The notes under the pieces were generated by a model. It had not been told where the DNA came from, did not search any database, and worked only from the letters and a program-made list of their open reading frames with translations. Position numbers and translations under genes: made by a program. From Megasphaera hutchinsoni (GTDB lineage Bacteria > Bacillota > Negativicutes > Veillonellales > Megasphaeraceae): a stretch of 64,000 bases of DNA. The DNA is taken from assembly GCF_001553405.1 (NCBI RefSeq), contig NZ_KQ960953.1, forward strand, positions 1-64,000, read 5' to 3'. Shown piece by piece: positions 46,997 to 57,185 of the stretch. Every line of letters begins with the position of its first letter. Within the stretch, counting starts at the first letter, position 1.

Positions 46997-48095
46997 AATG
47001 CAAAACCCTTCCTTGGTGTATACCTAAATAATAACAATCAGACATAGATGAAAATAAAAAGGGATCCGTAGTTGTAATAAATGTTTGGATGCGATTTCGC
47101 ACAAATTTAATTAAAGCTAGTCTACGTTGTTCATCTAATTCGCTCATTACATCATCTAATAATAAAATAGGATATTCTCCTGTTTCTGATTTTATAAATT
47201 CTAATTCAGATAACTTTAATGATAATATAGCAGTTCTTTGTTGTCCTTGAGAAGCATATTTTTTAGCTTCCTGTCCATTAATATGAACGATAAAATCATC
47301 TCTATGCGGACCTATAGATGTATACGTTTTATATATATCCTCTTTTACATTCGCCTTTAATGCCTCATAATACCATTTAGCATATAATATATCTGCTTCT
47401 TGAGCTTCTTTTGTTAATACATAAGGTTGATAATATACTAAATGAATACTTTCTTTTTTCGTCAACCGATGTTGAATCATTCCAGCTAATACATTAATTT
47501 TATAAATTACTTCTTTTCTTTTTCTAACAAGCTTTGCTGCTAATATCGCTAATTGTTTATCCCATTCCTCTAAAGATATATGTTTGCCACTTTTTAATTC
47601 TTTTAAAATAAAATTTCGTTGACTTAGTACCCTATTATATTGTAATAAATCCTTGTAATAAACAGCATTTGCTTGCGATATTTCCATATCAATAAAATGT
47701 CTTCTTAACGAAGGAGTTCCTTTGATTAATTGCAAATCATCAGGTGAAAATAATACTTCATTGACAAAGCCAAAAAAATCTTTTGATGAATATTTTGTAT
47801 TATTAATCCATAATTCTTTTTTTTGTACTCGTGAAAGAATAATTTTTACTTCTTGTTCTACATCATTACGAATACAATGTACAATAATAGATCCACTTAT
47901 TTGATGCCAATTAATTAAATCTTGATCATGTATCCCTTTATATGACTTACTCGTTCCGATCATATATAGAGCTTCTAATAAATTCGTTTTTCCTTGTCCA
48001 TTTTTTCCATACAATACATGAATCATTTTAGGAAATTCTATATTTACTTGTTCGTAATTACGGAAATTAAGCAAACGTATAGATTTTATAATCAT
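46977..48095 (-). CDS. recF: DNA replication and repair protein RecF
   Basis: A 372-aa SMC-like ATPase. Walker A GKNGQGKTNLLEAL is at about residues 30-43, the ABC-type signature is ASQGQQRTAILSLKLSELEF, and Walker B is PILLLDDVMSELD. Its start overlaps the yaaA stop (ATGA). Confidence 0.96.
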   Translation of the reverse strand: MIIKSIRLLNFRNYEQVNIEFPKMIHVLYGKNGQGKTNLLEALYMIGTSKSYKGIHDQDLINWHQISGSIIVHCIRNDVEQEVKIILSRVQKKELWINNTKYSSKDFFGFVNEVLFSPDDLQLIKGTPSLRRHFIDMEISQANAVYYKDLLQYNRVLSQRNFILKELKSGKHISLEEWDKQLAILAAKLVRKRKEVIYKINVLAGMIQHRLTKKESIHLVYYQPYVLTKEAQEADILYAKWYYEALKANVKEDIYKTYTSIGPHRDDFIVHINGQEAKKYASQGQQRTAILSLKLSELEFIKSETGEYPILLLDDVMSELDEQRRLALIKFVRNRIQTFITTTDPFLFSSMSDCYYLGIHQGRVLHYGEKAE

Positions 48096-48313
48096 ATTTC
48101 AGACCTTAATACTTTCCATGTACCTATATTTTTTATAGTAACAATATCACCATGATACAATTTTTTTCTTTTTACTAAGCAAATTTCATTATTCACTAAA
48201 ATACGTTTTTCTTCTATAAAAAAACGTATATCTCCACCATTAGCAGTAATATTAGCCCATTTTAAAAATTGATCTAATTGTATATACGCTGTATGTATAG
48301 TAATTGTTTTCAT
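48092..48313 (-). CDS. yaaA: S4-domain RNA-binding protein (YaaA type)
   Basis: A 73-aa protein formed by a single S4-like fold: QLDQFLKWANITANGGDIRFFIEEKRILVNNEICLVKRKKLYHGD. Found between dnaN and recF in Firmicutes and proposed to act in ribosome assembly. The ATG follows the dnaN stop without a gap (TAAATG) and overlaps recF. Confidence 0.9.
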   Translation of the reverse strand: MKTITIHTAYIQLDQFLKWANITANGGDIRFFIEEKRILVNNEICLVKRKKLYHGDIVTIKNIGTWKVLRSEI

Positions 48314-49429
48314 TTATTTATTCCTCATTGGTGTTACAACAAATAAACAATCTGTTTTATCTTGATCCGTTACTAACATGGGGCTATTATTTTTTACTTT
48401 TAAAGAAATTTTATCTTGGCGACAATGTTTTAAAATATCAATTATATATTTACCATTAAAAGAGATGGTTAAATCTTCGCCTGTCATTGTACATGGAACC
48501 ACGTCTTCAACAATACCATATTCAGGATGTTGACTCATTAATTTAATTTTTTGATTAGAAAAAGTAAAATTAATTACATTATATTGTGCATCTTTAGCTA
48601 CAACTGAAGTACGTTCGACAGCACCTGTAAAGATATCTCTATCTACGATAATTTCACTTTGAAAATCTGTAGGAATAACGCGTTCATAATTAGGAAAATT
48701 TCCTTCAATTAACTGTGTTTTAATATATACATTACCAAAACGAACAGCTACATAATTACGAATAGCTGTAATAGTTACAATTTCAGGTATATCAACGGGT
48801 AATTGTCTTGAAATTTCTGCTAATAATTTACTCGGAATAACTACTTGTAATGGTGTTTCAATTGGTGTTTCAAGTAATGCTTTTTTTATGGCTAATCGGT
48901 GTGTATCTGTTGCTACCATAGAAATATTCGTATCATGTATATCTAAATAAGCTCCCATAAAAATAGCTTTAGACATATCAGTAGCACAAGAAAAAGTAGT
49001 ACTATCAATCAAATCTTTTAAAATTAAACTATTTGTTTCCAATTGAGTATAGCCTAAATCTACGATTTCAACAGCATTAAAATCACTTGCATTCATAGTG
49101 GCACATTCAAATTTTAAATTACCACCAGTAATTATTAATTTTGAATCGGTATCTTTTTTTATAAAAGTAATATCATCATTTGATATTTTACGAATTAATT
49201 CAATTAAATATGGATTAGCAACAAATGTTTCTCCTTCTTCTTCGATAATACCAGGAATAATTGTTTTTATACCCATAGCATAATCATTTGCTTGTATTTC
49301 AATTTGATTATTAACAGCTTTAATGAAGATACCATATTCTGTGTTCATATTATTATTTTTATTTTGAGCAATTTTGGATACAACTTGCAATCCTTTGTTT
49401 AGATCATTTTTTTTTAAATGTAATTTCAT
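48314..49429 (-). CDS. dnaN: DNA polymerase III beta sliding clamp
   Basis: A 371-aa clamp of three repeated domains. The end of domain 3 holds VVTPMRNK, the family's VMPMR(L)-type C-terminus that contacts partners. Full length; the ATG at 49429 follows GGGGAT. It is 225 nt downstream of dnaA, the gap holding DnaA boxes. Confidence 0.96.
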   Translation of the reverse strand: MKLHLKKNDLNKGLQVVSKIAQNKNNNMNTEYGIFIKAVNNQIEIQANDYAMGIKTIIPGIIEEEGETFVANPYLIELIRKISNDDITFIKKDTDSKLIITGGNLKFECATMNASDFNAVEIVDLGYTQLETNSLILKDLIDSTTFSCATDMSKAIFMGAYLDIHDTNISMVATDTHRLAIKKALLETPIETPLQVVIPSKLLAEISRQLPVDIPEIVTITAIRNYVAVRFGNVYIKTQLIEGNFPNYERVIPTDFQSEIIVDRDIFTGAVERTSVVAKDAQYNVINFTFSNQKIKLMSQHPEYGIVEDVVPCTMTGEDLTISFNGKYIIDILKHCRQDKISLKVKNNSPMLVTDQDKTDCLFVVTPMRNK

Positions 49430-49512
49430 AAGATTATCCCCTTTTTTATGATGAATATTTTTTTAATTAATTTATTATAAGATCGTATTCTTAATAATAG
49501 ATATTGTGAAAT

Positions 49513-49667
49513 TGTGGATATGTGTATAGATAAAGCTATTTTACACTATCCACATATGTGTATAATCAGTGGATAATTAAATTTAAATTATCCACATTTC
49601 CACTGTTTTTCGGAATATATTAAAATATCACAAACCATCCACAAAAATATATACCTAGTTATCCACT
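49513..49667. other. oriC part 1: DnaA-box cluster between dnaA and dnaN
   Basis: Perfect TTATCCACA-type boxes occur at 49588-49596 and (as TTATACACA, minus) 49557-49565. One-mismatch boxes lie at 49513-49521, 49521-49529, 49546-49554, 49568-49576 and 49659-49667. Density and position match the second cluster of bipartite Firmicutes origins. Confidence 0.75.
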
Positions 49668-51151
49668 TGTTTGATTGTATTAATTAATTTATCAATGCTA
49701 TTTTTAAATCGTTCGTCTGCTATATATTTAGTATTAATTTTTGTACATGCATGCATAACGGTTGTATGATCGCGCCCACCAAAACATGTACCGATATATG
49801 GATATGTATTTTCTGTTAATTCGCGGCATAAATACATTGCTATTTGTCGTGGTAAAGCAATATCTTTCGTCTTTTTTTTGCCCATAATATCTTTATAATT
49901 AATATTATAAAATTTACATACTACATTAATGATTTCTTCTATGGAAATATATTTTTTAGTTGTTTTATTTTGAATCAAATATCGTAATGCTCGTTGCGTT
50001 AACGATAAGGTAATTGATGTATGTTCAGTAGATGCTAAATCACGAATATTATTAAAAGCACCACTTAATTCACGAATATTTTCACTTACATTAGAAGCAA
50101 TATAATTGATTGCGTCATTATCAATGGAAAGATTATATTTATCTGCCCATGTTTTTAAAATAGCTGTACGTGTTTCTAAATCAGGGGGATCAATCCATGC
50201 GACGGATCCGCTTTGGAAACGACTTCTTAATCGTTCTTCCATTCGTTCTATATCTAAAGGAGGCCGATCACTGGTTAAGACAATTTGTTTTTTATCTTGC
50301 TGTAATTTATTAAAGGTATGAAAAAATTCTTCTTTTGAGCTATCTTTATCACCTCGACCTAAAAACTGAATATCATCTACTAATAAGACATCAATATTTC
50401 TATATTGTTGTCGAAAGCTTTCTGTATTTTTATCTTGAATACATTTAATAAATTCGTTTACAAAGTCTTCACTAGTAATGCTACGTAAACGCATATGTGG
50501 AAATTTTTTTAAAATACTATGACCAATGGCATGCATTAAATGGGTTTTGCCTAAACCGCTAGCACCGTAAATATATAAAGGATTAAATTCTTTTCGTCCA
50601 GGTGCTTCAGCAACTGCTAATGCTTTGGCAAAAGCAATACGATTACTATTACCGACAATGAAAGAATCAAAGGTATAGGTTGTATCTAATTGATTTTCTG
50701 TTGATGGAATCGATATATTTTTTGCTTCTTTTATTGATAATGATGGCGTTTCCTTTTTTTTCTCCGATGTCGAGAGGGTCATATTTACAGGTACTAATTC
50801 AAAATCAGTATGGGTTTCTTTTACCTGTTTTGGTATAGGTTGAAGGTCAGATTTGTCTATTGTTTTAGAAGGAGTAGTTGTATCTATAGATTCTTTTGCA
50901 CTACAAATTAATTTTACCGTTGTAGGTACACCTGTGACGGAAAATGCTGCTTTTTTTAAGTCGTCTAAATAATTATTAGAAAGATAGGAACACAAAAATT
51001 TTTGTGAAGTATCTAAGATAAGTATATTGTTTTCATATGAATAAGGAATAATAGAAGATTCAATCCATATTGTGTATAAATTAGGTGGAATTGTTTCTTT
51101 TAATTTATTTAACATTCCAATCCATAAAGTCGTTACATCTAATTCAGTCAT
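49655..51151 (-). CDS. dnaA: Chromosomal replication initiator DnaA
   Basis: A 498-aa initiator. Domain I (1-90) is followed by a longer low-complexity domain II (about 90-165). The AAA+ domain has GASGLGKTHLMHAIGH (P-loop) and VLLVDDIQFLGRGD. The C-terminal DNA-binding domain contains the signature FGGRDHTTVMHAC. The ATG at 51151 has a modest AGGATG site. The gene is flanked by DnaA boxes, consistent with autoregulation. Confidence 0.97.
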   Translation of the reverse strand: MTELDVTTLWIGMLNKLKETIPPNLYTIWIESSIIPYSYENNILILDTSQKFLCSYLSNNYLDDLKKAAFSVTGVPTTVKLICSAKESIDTTTPSKTIDKSDLQPIPKQVKETHTDFELVPVNMTLSTSEKKKETPSLSIKEAKNISIPSTENQLDTTYTFDSFIVGNSNRIAFAKALAVAEAPGRKEFNPLYIYGASGLGKTHLMHAIGHSILKKFPHMRLRSITSEDFVNEFIKCIQDKNTESFRQQYRNIDVLLVDDIQFLGRGDKDSSKEEFFHTFNKLQQDKKQIVLTSDRPPLDIERMEERLRSRFQSGSVAWIDPPDLETRTAILKTWADKYNLSIDNDAINYIASNVSENIRELSGAFNNIRDLASTEHTSITLSLTQRALRYLIQNKTTKKYISIEEIINVVCKFYNINYKDIMGKKKTKDIALPRQIAMYLCRELTENTYPYIGTCFGGRDHTTVMHACTKINTKYIADERFKNSIDKLINTIKQVDN

Positions 51152-51180
51152 GTCTATTCATCCTATCTATGTGTAATAAA

Positions 51181-51475
51181 AAAAAAGTGGATATATTGTG
51201 CATAATTTAATATATAAAAAAGTCAGCGTCTTAATATTATACGCTATAGTTACTATTTTGAGGGTAAATAATAAAAGCGGATAACGTGTGGATAAAATGT
51301 GCGTGGTTAAAGATAAAAAAATCGTTAAGTGGATAAATTATTTATAAGTATTGTGCATAGATGAGAAAAAAAGTAATAAGTCCGGTTATATACATAGCGT
51401 TTCGATAAAACAACTTATCCACAAAATGTGAATAAGTTGTTGATAAGTTGTTCATCTATCCACATTTTACAATAA
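51181..51475. other. oriC part 2: DnaA-box cluster between dnaA and rpmH
   Basis: This covers most of the 479-nt gap between dnaA and rpmH. Perfect boxes: TTATGCACA-type at 51197-51205 (minus), TTATCCACA at 51287-51295 (minus) and 51415-51423 (plus). One-mismatch boxes lie at 51329-51337, 51352-51360, 51428-51436 and 51466-51474. Very AT-rich stretches (around 51205-51240 and 51475-51545) are candidates for the unwinding element. The divergent dnaA and rpmH promoters must also lie here. Confidence 0.75.
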
Positions 51476-51630
51476 AATTATTATTTTAAGCAACTACATT
51501 TAAAAATAAATTGTTCTTTTTTTTATAAGAGAATATAAAATAATTGACAGTAGTATATTTTTTCAATATAATTATGCTGTTATGGTGTAAATTCATATTG
51601 CCTATATATGTAATAAAGGAGGTGTCTCTT

Positions 51631-51765
51631 GTGAAACAAACATATCAGCCAAATACATTGTGGAGAAAGAAAACGCATGGTTTTCGTGAACGTATGAAAA
51701 CGAAAGGCGGACGCATGGTATTAAAAAGACGCCGTTTAAAAGGACGTAAAAAACTCTCTGCTTAA
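51631..51765 (+). CDS. rpmH: 50S ribosomal protein L34
   Basis: A 44-aa, strongly basic protein: [20 protein letters not shown] followed by [23 protein letters not shown]. It starts with GTG at 51631 after an AAAGGAGGTG site. First gene on the right side of the origin. Confidence 0.96.
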   Translation: MKQTYQPNTLWRKKTHGFRERMKTKGGRMVLKRRRLKGRKKLSA

Positions 51766-51779
51766 TTATTTTTAGGAAG

Positions 51780-51812
51780 GAACAGAAAGGTCCAGTGTGG
51801 ATTTTTCTGTTC
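51780..51812 (+). other. Hairpin between rpmH and rnpA
   Basis: A 9-bp perfect stem GAACAGAAA/TTTCTGTTC encloses a 15-nt loop containing short complementary GGTCC/GGAT segments. It lacks a clean T run, so it may be a processing or partial-termination signal. Confidence 0.4.
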
Positions 51813-51837
51813 TTCTGATATTTTTGGGATTTGATAT

Positions 51838-52197
51838 ATGTATGAATTAATAAAAGCAAAAAGGTTACGTAAAAATAAAGAGTATCAATTCGTATATCGT
51901 CGAGGGAAATCATATGTAAGTCGGTTGGTGGTGTTATATGTTTTACGACGTTCTTCTAAACAACCGACACGAATAGGCTTTGTAACAGGAAAAAAAATCG
52001 GGTGTGCTGTAGAAAGAAATCGTTGCCGCCGATTAATGAAAGAAGTATATCGCTTACATCAGTATGAATTGCCTTCTGGATTTGATCTCATATTAATAGG
52101 TCGCAGTGCCTTGAAACATGCTAATTATATACAAGCAGAACAATATATTATAAAATTATTATATATAGCTAACGTGATAGATAATAAAAAATTATGA
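51838..52197 (+). CDS. rnpA: Ribonuclease P protein component
   Basis: A 119-aa RNA-binding subunit of RNase P, which matures tRNA 5' ends. The signature [22 protein letters not shown] gives the conserved RNR motif. The start ATG at 51838 has only a weak GGGAT site. Its stop overlaps yidD (ATGA). Confidence 0.95.
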   Translation: MYELIKAKRLRKNKEYQFVYRRGKSYVSRLVVLYVLRRSSKQPTRIGFVTGKKIGCAVERNRCRRLMKEVYRLHQYELPSGFDLILIGRSALKHANYIQAEQYIIKLLYIANVIDNKKL

Positions 52198-52403
52198 AAA
52201 AAACAGCAATTTTTTTAATTCGTTTTTATCAACAATGGATATCTCCTTTACATAGACCGTGTTGTCGATTCATGCCCACTTGTTCAGCATATGCGATAGA
52301 AGCAATACAAAAATATGGTTTGGGAAAAGGGTTGTATTTATCCATTCGTCGAATTTTGAAGTGTCATCCCTTTCATAAAGGAGGGTATGATCCAGTACCA
52401 TAA
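52194..52403 (+). CDS. yidD: Membrane protein insertion efficiency factor YidD
   Basis: A 69-aa protein with the family pattern [30 protein letters not shown] and C-terminal [13 protein letters not shown]. Helps YidC-dependent membrane insertion. Coupled to rnpA by an ATGA overlap. Confidence 0.94.
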   Translation: MKKTAIFLIRFYQQWISPLHRPCCRFMPTCSAYAIEAIQKYGLGKGLYLSIRRILKCHPFHKGGYDPVP

Positions 52404-52454
52404 CATATTGTCATACATTGATAGGACGATTATAACTGACAGGAGTTGACAGAA

Positions 52455-53126
52455 TTGTTTGAACATCTTATAAGCCCATTGACATATATTATGACAACGT
52501 TTTTAACCTACTGTTATACGGTAACACAACATGCAGGTTATCCAAGTTACGGTATTGCTATTATTATGTTAACGGTAATTATTAAGTTAATTTTATCTCC
52601 GTTAACGGCTAAGCAAATAAAATCTATGCAAGGAATGCAAGTTATTCAACCTAAAATTAAGGAGTTACAAAAGAAATATAAGGGTAATCAGAAAAAATTA
52701 CAAGAAGAAATGAGAAAGTTATATAAAGAAACGGGTGTTAATCCTCTTTCAGGCTGTTTACCTATTATTATTCAAATGCCTTTTTTAATTTCTATTTTTT
52801 ATGCATTGCGTACATATCCGTATGACCCAGCTTTTGAAAGCTTTTTGTGGTTATCTAGCTTAGGTGCACCAGATCCGACCCATGTATTACCTGTATTATC
52901 AGCAGTATCTACGTTTTTAATTCAAAAACAAATGACTGGGGTACAGGCTAATGAAGGTGAAGGACAAGGATCACAGCAAAAGATTATGCAAATTGTGATG
53001 CCTTTATTTATTGGTTGGATTAGTTGGCGTTTTCCTAGTGGCTTAGTTATTTATTGGGTATTATCGAATGTTTTTCAGTGGGCTCAACAAATGATCATGT
53101 TTCGCAATACGAGTAAAGGAGAATAA
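52455..53126 (+). CDS. yidC: Membrane protein insertase YidC (Oxa1 family)
   Basis: A 223-aa short YidC without the large periplasmic domain and without a lipobox. Five hydrophobic segments, with SPLTAKQIKSMQGMQ, QEEMRKLYKETGVNPLSGCLPIIIQMPFLISIFYAL and WRFPSGLVIYWVLSN as landmarks. The best start is a TTG at 52455, 9 nt after AGGAG; the in-frame TTG at 52446 directly abuts the site. No nearby ATG fits. Confidence 0.93.
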   Translation: MFEHLISPLTYIMTTFLTYCYTVTQHAGYPSYGIAIIMLTVIIKLILSPLTAKQIKSMQGMQVIQPKIKELQKKYKGNQKKLQEEMRKLYKETGVNPLSGCLPIIIQMPFLISIFYALRTYPYDPAFESFLWLSSLGAPDPTHVLPVLSAVSTFLIQKQMTGVQANEGEGQGSQQKIMQIVMPLFIGWISWRFPSGLVIYWVLSNVFQWAQQMIMFRNTSKGE

Positions 53127-53128
53127 AC

Positions 53129-53854
53129 ATGAGAAGCGTGGAAGGAACGGGAAAAACGATTGACGATGCAATTCGTTCAGGGTTAGTTCATTTGGGATTA
53201 ATTCAAGATGAAGTTGATATAGAAATTTTAGAAGAGCCTAAAAGCGGTTTTTTAGGTTTTGGTAGTAAATTAGCACGGGTACGATTAACGGAAAAAGCGA
53301 GTGTTAACGTACAAACAACTGTTTGTGATGAAATGGAAGACGTTTCTACGATAGCAGAGGAACCATTAGAGGAAAAATCTGTTAAGGAACATCTTTTTAC
53401 ACAAGAAGAAGCAGCAACTAAAGCGAAACAATTTGTATACTCCATTTTAAAAAATATGGGGGTATCGGTCATGATAGAAAAAATGATTAAATCGGATAAA
53501 ATTATTTTATCTTTGCATGGTCAAAATTTAGGATTTTTAATAGGAAAACACGGACAAACGTTAGATGCATTGCAGTATTTAACTAATTTGACGACGAATC
53601 AGGGACAAACGGAACGTCATTTTATTATGTTAGATATAGAAAATTATCGTAGCAAAAGAGAAGATACATTGCGAAAATTGGCATTTCGATTAGCCAAAAA
53701 AGTGCGCTTAGAAAAAGAAAAAATTGTTTTAGAGCCAATGAACGGGTATGAACGAAAAATTATTCATTTAGCATTACAACATGAAATGAATGTACGTACG
53801 GATAGTGAAGGACAAGAGCCGTATCGTCATGTGGTCATTCATTATGAGTTATAA
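53129..53854 (+). CDS. jag: Jag/KhpB RNA-binding protein (SpoIIIJ-associated)
   Basis: A 241-aa protein: Jag N-terminal domain (VEGTGKTIDDAIRSGLVHLG; EILEEPKSGFLGFGSK), an acidic linker, a KH domain (ILSLHGQNLGFLIGKHGQTLDALQYLTN), and an R3H domain (MNGYERKIIHLALQHEMNVRTDSEGQEPYRHVVIH). Widely conserved after yidC. Confidence 0.93.
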   Translation: MRSVEGTGKTIDDAIRSGLVHLGLIQDEVDIEILEEPKSGFLGFGSKLARVRLTEKASVNVQTTVCDEMEDVSTIAEEPLEEKSVKEHLFTQEEAATKAKQFVYSILKNMGVSVMIEKMIKSDKIILSLHGQNLGFLIGKHGQTLDALQYLTNLTTNQGQTERHFIMLDIENYRSKREDTLRKLAFRLAKKVRLEKEKIVLEPMNGYERKIIHLALQHEMNVRTDSEGQEPYRHVVIHYEL

Positions 53855-53855
53855 A

Positions 53856-53884
53856 AAAAACCGGTGCTATGCACCGGTTTTTTT
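53856..53884 (+). terminator. Terminator after jag
   Basis: CCGGTGC/GCACCGG stem (53861-53867 / 53871-53877) with A before and T after it, lying between jag and mnmE. Confidence 0.85.
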
Positions 53885-53899
53885 GAAAGGAGTTCATGC

Positions 53900-55279
53900 A
53901 TGATAGAAATTAATGAAACAATAGCGGCCATTGTTACACCTTTAGGAGAAAGCGGCGTGGGGGTTATTCGGATTAGTGGTCCTGAGGCTTTTTCTGTTGG
54001 GGATGCTATTTTTCAAAGTAATGTAGCCACCCCATTAAAAATGCGGCAAGATCGTAGTATTCAATACGGACATATTGTACATACAGATGGTACGATAATC
54101 GATGAAGTGTTATTATTACTAATGCAAGGGCCTCATTCGTATACGGCAGAAGATGTGGTGGAAATACAATGCCATGGAAATCGTTATGTGTTACAACATA
54201 TACTAAATCTTGTTTTAGCAAATGGGGCTCGGTTAGCACGGCCGGGTGAATTTACGCAACGGGCATTTTTGCATGGACGTATAGATTTAGTCCAAGCAGA
54301 AGCGGTTATGGATATTATTCAAGCTAAAAGTTCACGTGGCTTAACGTGTGCAGAAGAACAATTAGAAGGGCGATTATCAAAAACTATCCAAGAGGTAAGA
54401 GTAGCATTAACGGATTTTATTACACGGCTTGAAGTCATGGTAGATTATCCTGAAGAAGATTTAGAAGAGATAGAAGTAAAAGATATTTCTGCTGCATTGC
54501 AGAATATACAAGTACTATTAGCGGAAATGTTGAAAAAATCGCAAACGGGGAAATGTATTCGTGATGGTATTTTAGTAGCTATTAATGGTGTTCCGAATGT
54601 AGGAAAATCAAGTTTGCTTAACTGTTTATTAGAGGAAGAGCGAGCTATTGTTACGGATGTACCAGGCACGACACGAGATGTTATTGAAGAATGGATTACT
54701 ATTCAAGGGATTCCTGTTTGTTTGGTAGATACAGCGGGTATTAGACAAACGGAGGATAAAGTAGAACAAATCGGTGTTTTAAAAGCACAAGCTTATATGG
54801 ATAAAGCGGATATTATTTTAATTGTGCTAGATAGTTCGCGTTCTTTGAGTCATGAGGAAAGAGATTTATTAATGCAGCAACAACAAAAGCCTTGCGTTGT
54901 TATACTAAATAAAACTGATTTAGCGCCCGTGATTGAAGCAGATGATATAGCTGTATATGGATTACCTATTATTTCTATTTCTGCTGGTCAGGGAACAGGT
55001 ATAAGCGAATTAAAACAGGCAATTCTTGACATGATTATGGATGCGGGGTTACAAGGAGAGCGTAGTGTTTTATTGGCGAATACACGTCATATTGATTTAA
55101 CAAGGCAAGCCAAATTATCTATAGACAGAGCGTTAGAAACGGTTCATGCAGGCTTACCGCTTGATCTAGCTATTATTGATATTCGAGCTGCTTGGGAGGC
55201 CCTAGGAGCTATTACAGGTCAAACTGTAGGAGAAGATATTATAACTGAAATATTTAGTAGATTTTGTTTAGGAAAATAA
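53900..55279 (+). CDS. mnmE: tRNA uridine-5-carboxymethylaminomethyl GTPase MnmE
   Basis: A 459-aa enzyme that with MnmG modifies U34 of tRNAs. An N-terminal tetrahydrofolate-binding domain (ETIAAIVTPLGESGVGVIRISG) is followed by a helical domain with an inserted G domain (GVPNVGKSSLLN; DVPGTTRD; DTAGIR; NKTD) and ends in the diagnostic FCLGK with the catalytic Cys. The ATG at 53900 follows AAAGGAG; the longer reading includes the jag terminator. Confidence 0.96.
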   Translation: MIEINETIAAIVTPLGESGVGVIRISGPEAFSVGDAIFQSNVATPLKMRQDRSIQYGHIVHTDGTIIDEVLLLLMQGPHSYTAEDVVEIQCHGNRYVLQHILNLVLANGARLARPGEFTQRAFLHGRIDLVQAEAVMDIIQAKSSRGLTCAEEQLEGRLSKTIQEVRVALTDFITRLEVMVDYPEEDLEEIEVKDISAALQNIQVLLAEMLKKSQTGKCIRDGILVAINGVPNVGKSSLLNCLLEEERAIVTDVPGTTRDVIEEWITIQGIPVCLVDTAGIRQTEDKVEQIGVLKAQAYMDKADIILIVLDSSRSLSHEERDLLMQQQQKPCVVILNKTDLAPVIEADDIAVYGLPIISISAGQGTGISELKQAILDMIMDAGLQGERSVLLANTRHIDLTRQAKLSIDRALETVHAGLPLDLAIIDIRAAWEALGAITGQTVGEDIITEIFSRFCLGK

Positions 55280-55295
55280 AGGAGGCTTACAAACT

Positions 55296-57185
55296 ATGTT
55301 TGTAGTCGATTCATATGATGTAATTGTTATAGGTGCTGGGCATGCGGGGTGTGAAGCGGCATTAGCGTCTGCTCGGTTAGGAGCACGAACATTAATTGCC
55401 ACGTTAAATTTGGATAATATTGCGTTAATGCCTTGTAATCCTGCTGTTGGGGGGCCAGGAAAAAGTCATTTAGTGCGTGAAATTGATGCACTTGGTGGAG
55501 AAATGGCAATTAATACGGATAAAACTTGTATACAAATGCGTATGTTGAATACAGGTAAAGGACCAGCTGTATATTCGTTACGTGCACAATCAGATAAAAA
55601 GTTATATCAAATGATGATGACCAAAAGATTAGAAGATCAAGATCATTTAGATGTAAAACAGCTTATGATAACGGAGCTATTATATGAAAATAATCGTATT
55701 ACTGGCGTGGTTACCGAATTAGGGGAAATATATAAAGCTTGTTGTGTTATTTTAGCAACGGGGACCTATTTAAAAGGAAAAATTTTAATTGGGGATTGTT
55801 CATATGCTAGTGGTCCTATGGGGCAACGATCGGCCGACCAATTGTCTACTTCTTTACGTAAAATGGGGATTCGATTAATGCGATTTAAAACGGGAACTCC
55901 TGCACGTGTAGATAGAAGAACATTGCGGACGAAAGAAATGGATATACAAGAAGGGGATCTCGATGGACATGCTTTTTCGTTTTTATCTATGCGGAAAAAT
56001 CGAAATTCGGATCACTGTTGGCTTACTTTTACAAATGAAGAAACACATCGGATTATACGTGAAAATTTGCATCGGGCACCGACTTGCAATGGTGCTGTAA
56101 CGGGGATTGGACCGAGATATTGTCCGTCGATTGAATCTAAAATACAGCGATTTGCTGATAAAAAAAGGCATCAATTGTTTATTGAGCCTGAAGGAGCTTT
56201 AACAAACGAAATGTATATTCAAGGCATGAGTACTAGTTTGCCTGTAGATGTACAATATGCTTTTTTAAAGACTATTCCAGGATTAGAAGACGTTAAAATC
56301 ATGCGGCCTGCTTATGCAATTGAATATGATTGTTTGGATCCGTTGCAATTAGATTCAACGTTAGCCGTTTTAGGAAAAAAAGGATTGTATTCAGCGGGGC
56401 AAGCAAATGGTACGAGTGGATATGAAGAAGCGGCGGCACAGGGATTGATGGCAGGAATTAATGCGGCTTTATATGTACAAGGAAGGGAACCATTTGTTTT
56501 AACACGTGCAGAAGCGTATATTGGGGTTTTAATTGATGATTTGGTTACTAAGGGGACGCAAGAACCCTATCGAATGATGACGAGTCGGGCAGAATATCGT
56601 CTGTTATTACGACAAGATAATGCGGATTTACGGTTAACGCAAAAAGGATATGATTTAGGATTAGTTACGGAAGAACGTTATACCTTATTTAAACAGAAAA
56701 AGCAGGCTTTAGAAATGGGGATTAACGTGTTAAAAGAAACGGTCATTACGCCGACTGCAGATAGTCAATCTAAATTAGTTCAAATAGGTACCGCTCCGAT
56801 TAAAACGGGAACAACGGCTTATGATTTATTGCGCCGCACAGATGTTACGTATGCGTCGTTGCAATCTATTTTTTCTTTACCTACTGTATCTGTAGAAGTA
56901 ATGGAAGAAATTGAAATCATGGTGAAGTATGAGGGATATATAGAACGACAGCAAGAACTGGTTAAAAAATTAAATAAATTAGAACAAAAATTAATGCCAA
57001 CGGATGTAAAGTATGAAAGCATTGATACGGTATCGGTTGAAGGTAGACAAAAGTTAGCTCAAATTCGTCCTCGTTCATTAGGACAGGCTGCACGAATTTC
57101 TGGAGTATCGCCGGCAGATATTACGGCTTTATTAATTTATTTGGAACAACATCAACGGGAGAGAAAAGAATATGTTTCAAAATGA
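55296..57185 (+). CDS. mnmG: tRNA uridine-5-carboxymethylaminomethyl modification enzyme MnmG
   Basis: A 629-aa FAD enzyme. The dinucleotide motif VIGAGHAGCEAALASARLG is near the start; MPCNPAVGGPGKSHLVREIDALGG and YCPSIESKIQRF are family hallmarks, and the C-terminal MnmE-binding helical domain is intact. It overlaps rsmG by 14 nt. Confidence 0.96.
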   Translation: MFVVDSYDVIVIGAGHAGCEAALASARLGARTLIATLNLDNIALMPCNPAVGGPGKSHLVREIDALGGEMAINTDKTCIQMRMLNTGKGPAVYSLRAQSDKKLYQMMMTKRLEDQDHLDVKQLMITELLYENNRITGVVTELGEIYKACCVILATGTYLKGKILIGDCSYASGPMGQRSADQLSTSLRKMGIRLMRFKTGTPARVDRRTLRTKEMDIQEGDLDGHAFSFLSMRKNRNSDHCWLTFTNEETHRIIRENLHRAPTCNGAVTGIGPRYCPSIESKIQRFADKKRHQLFIEPEGALTNEMYIQGMSTSLPVDVQYAFLKTIPGLEDVKIMRPAYAIEYDCLDPLQLDSTLAVLGKKGLYSAGQANGTSGYEEAAAQGLMAGINAALYVQGREPFVLTRAEAYIGVLIDDLVTKGTQEPYRMMTSRAEYRLLLRQDNADLRLTQKGYDLGLVTEERYTLFKQKKQALEMGINVLKETVITPTADSQSKLVQIGTAPIKTGTTAYDLLRRTDVTYASLQSIFSLPTVSVEVMEEIEIMVKYEGYIERQQELVKKLNKLEQKLMPTDVKYESIDTVSVEGRQKLAQIRPRSLGQAARISGVSPADITALLIYLEQHQRERKEYVSK

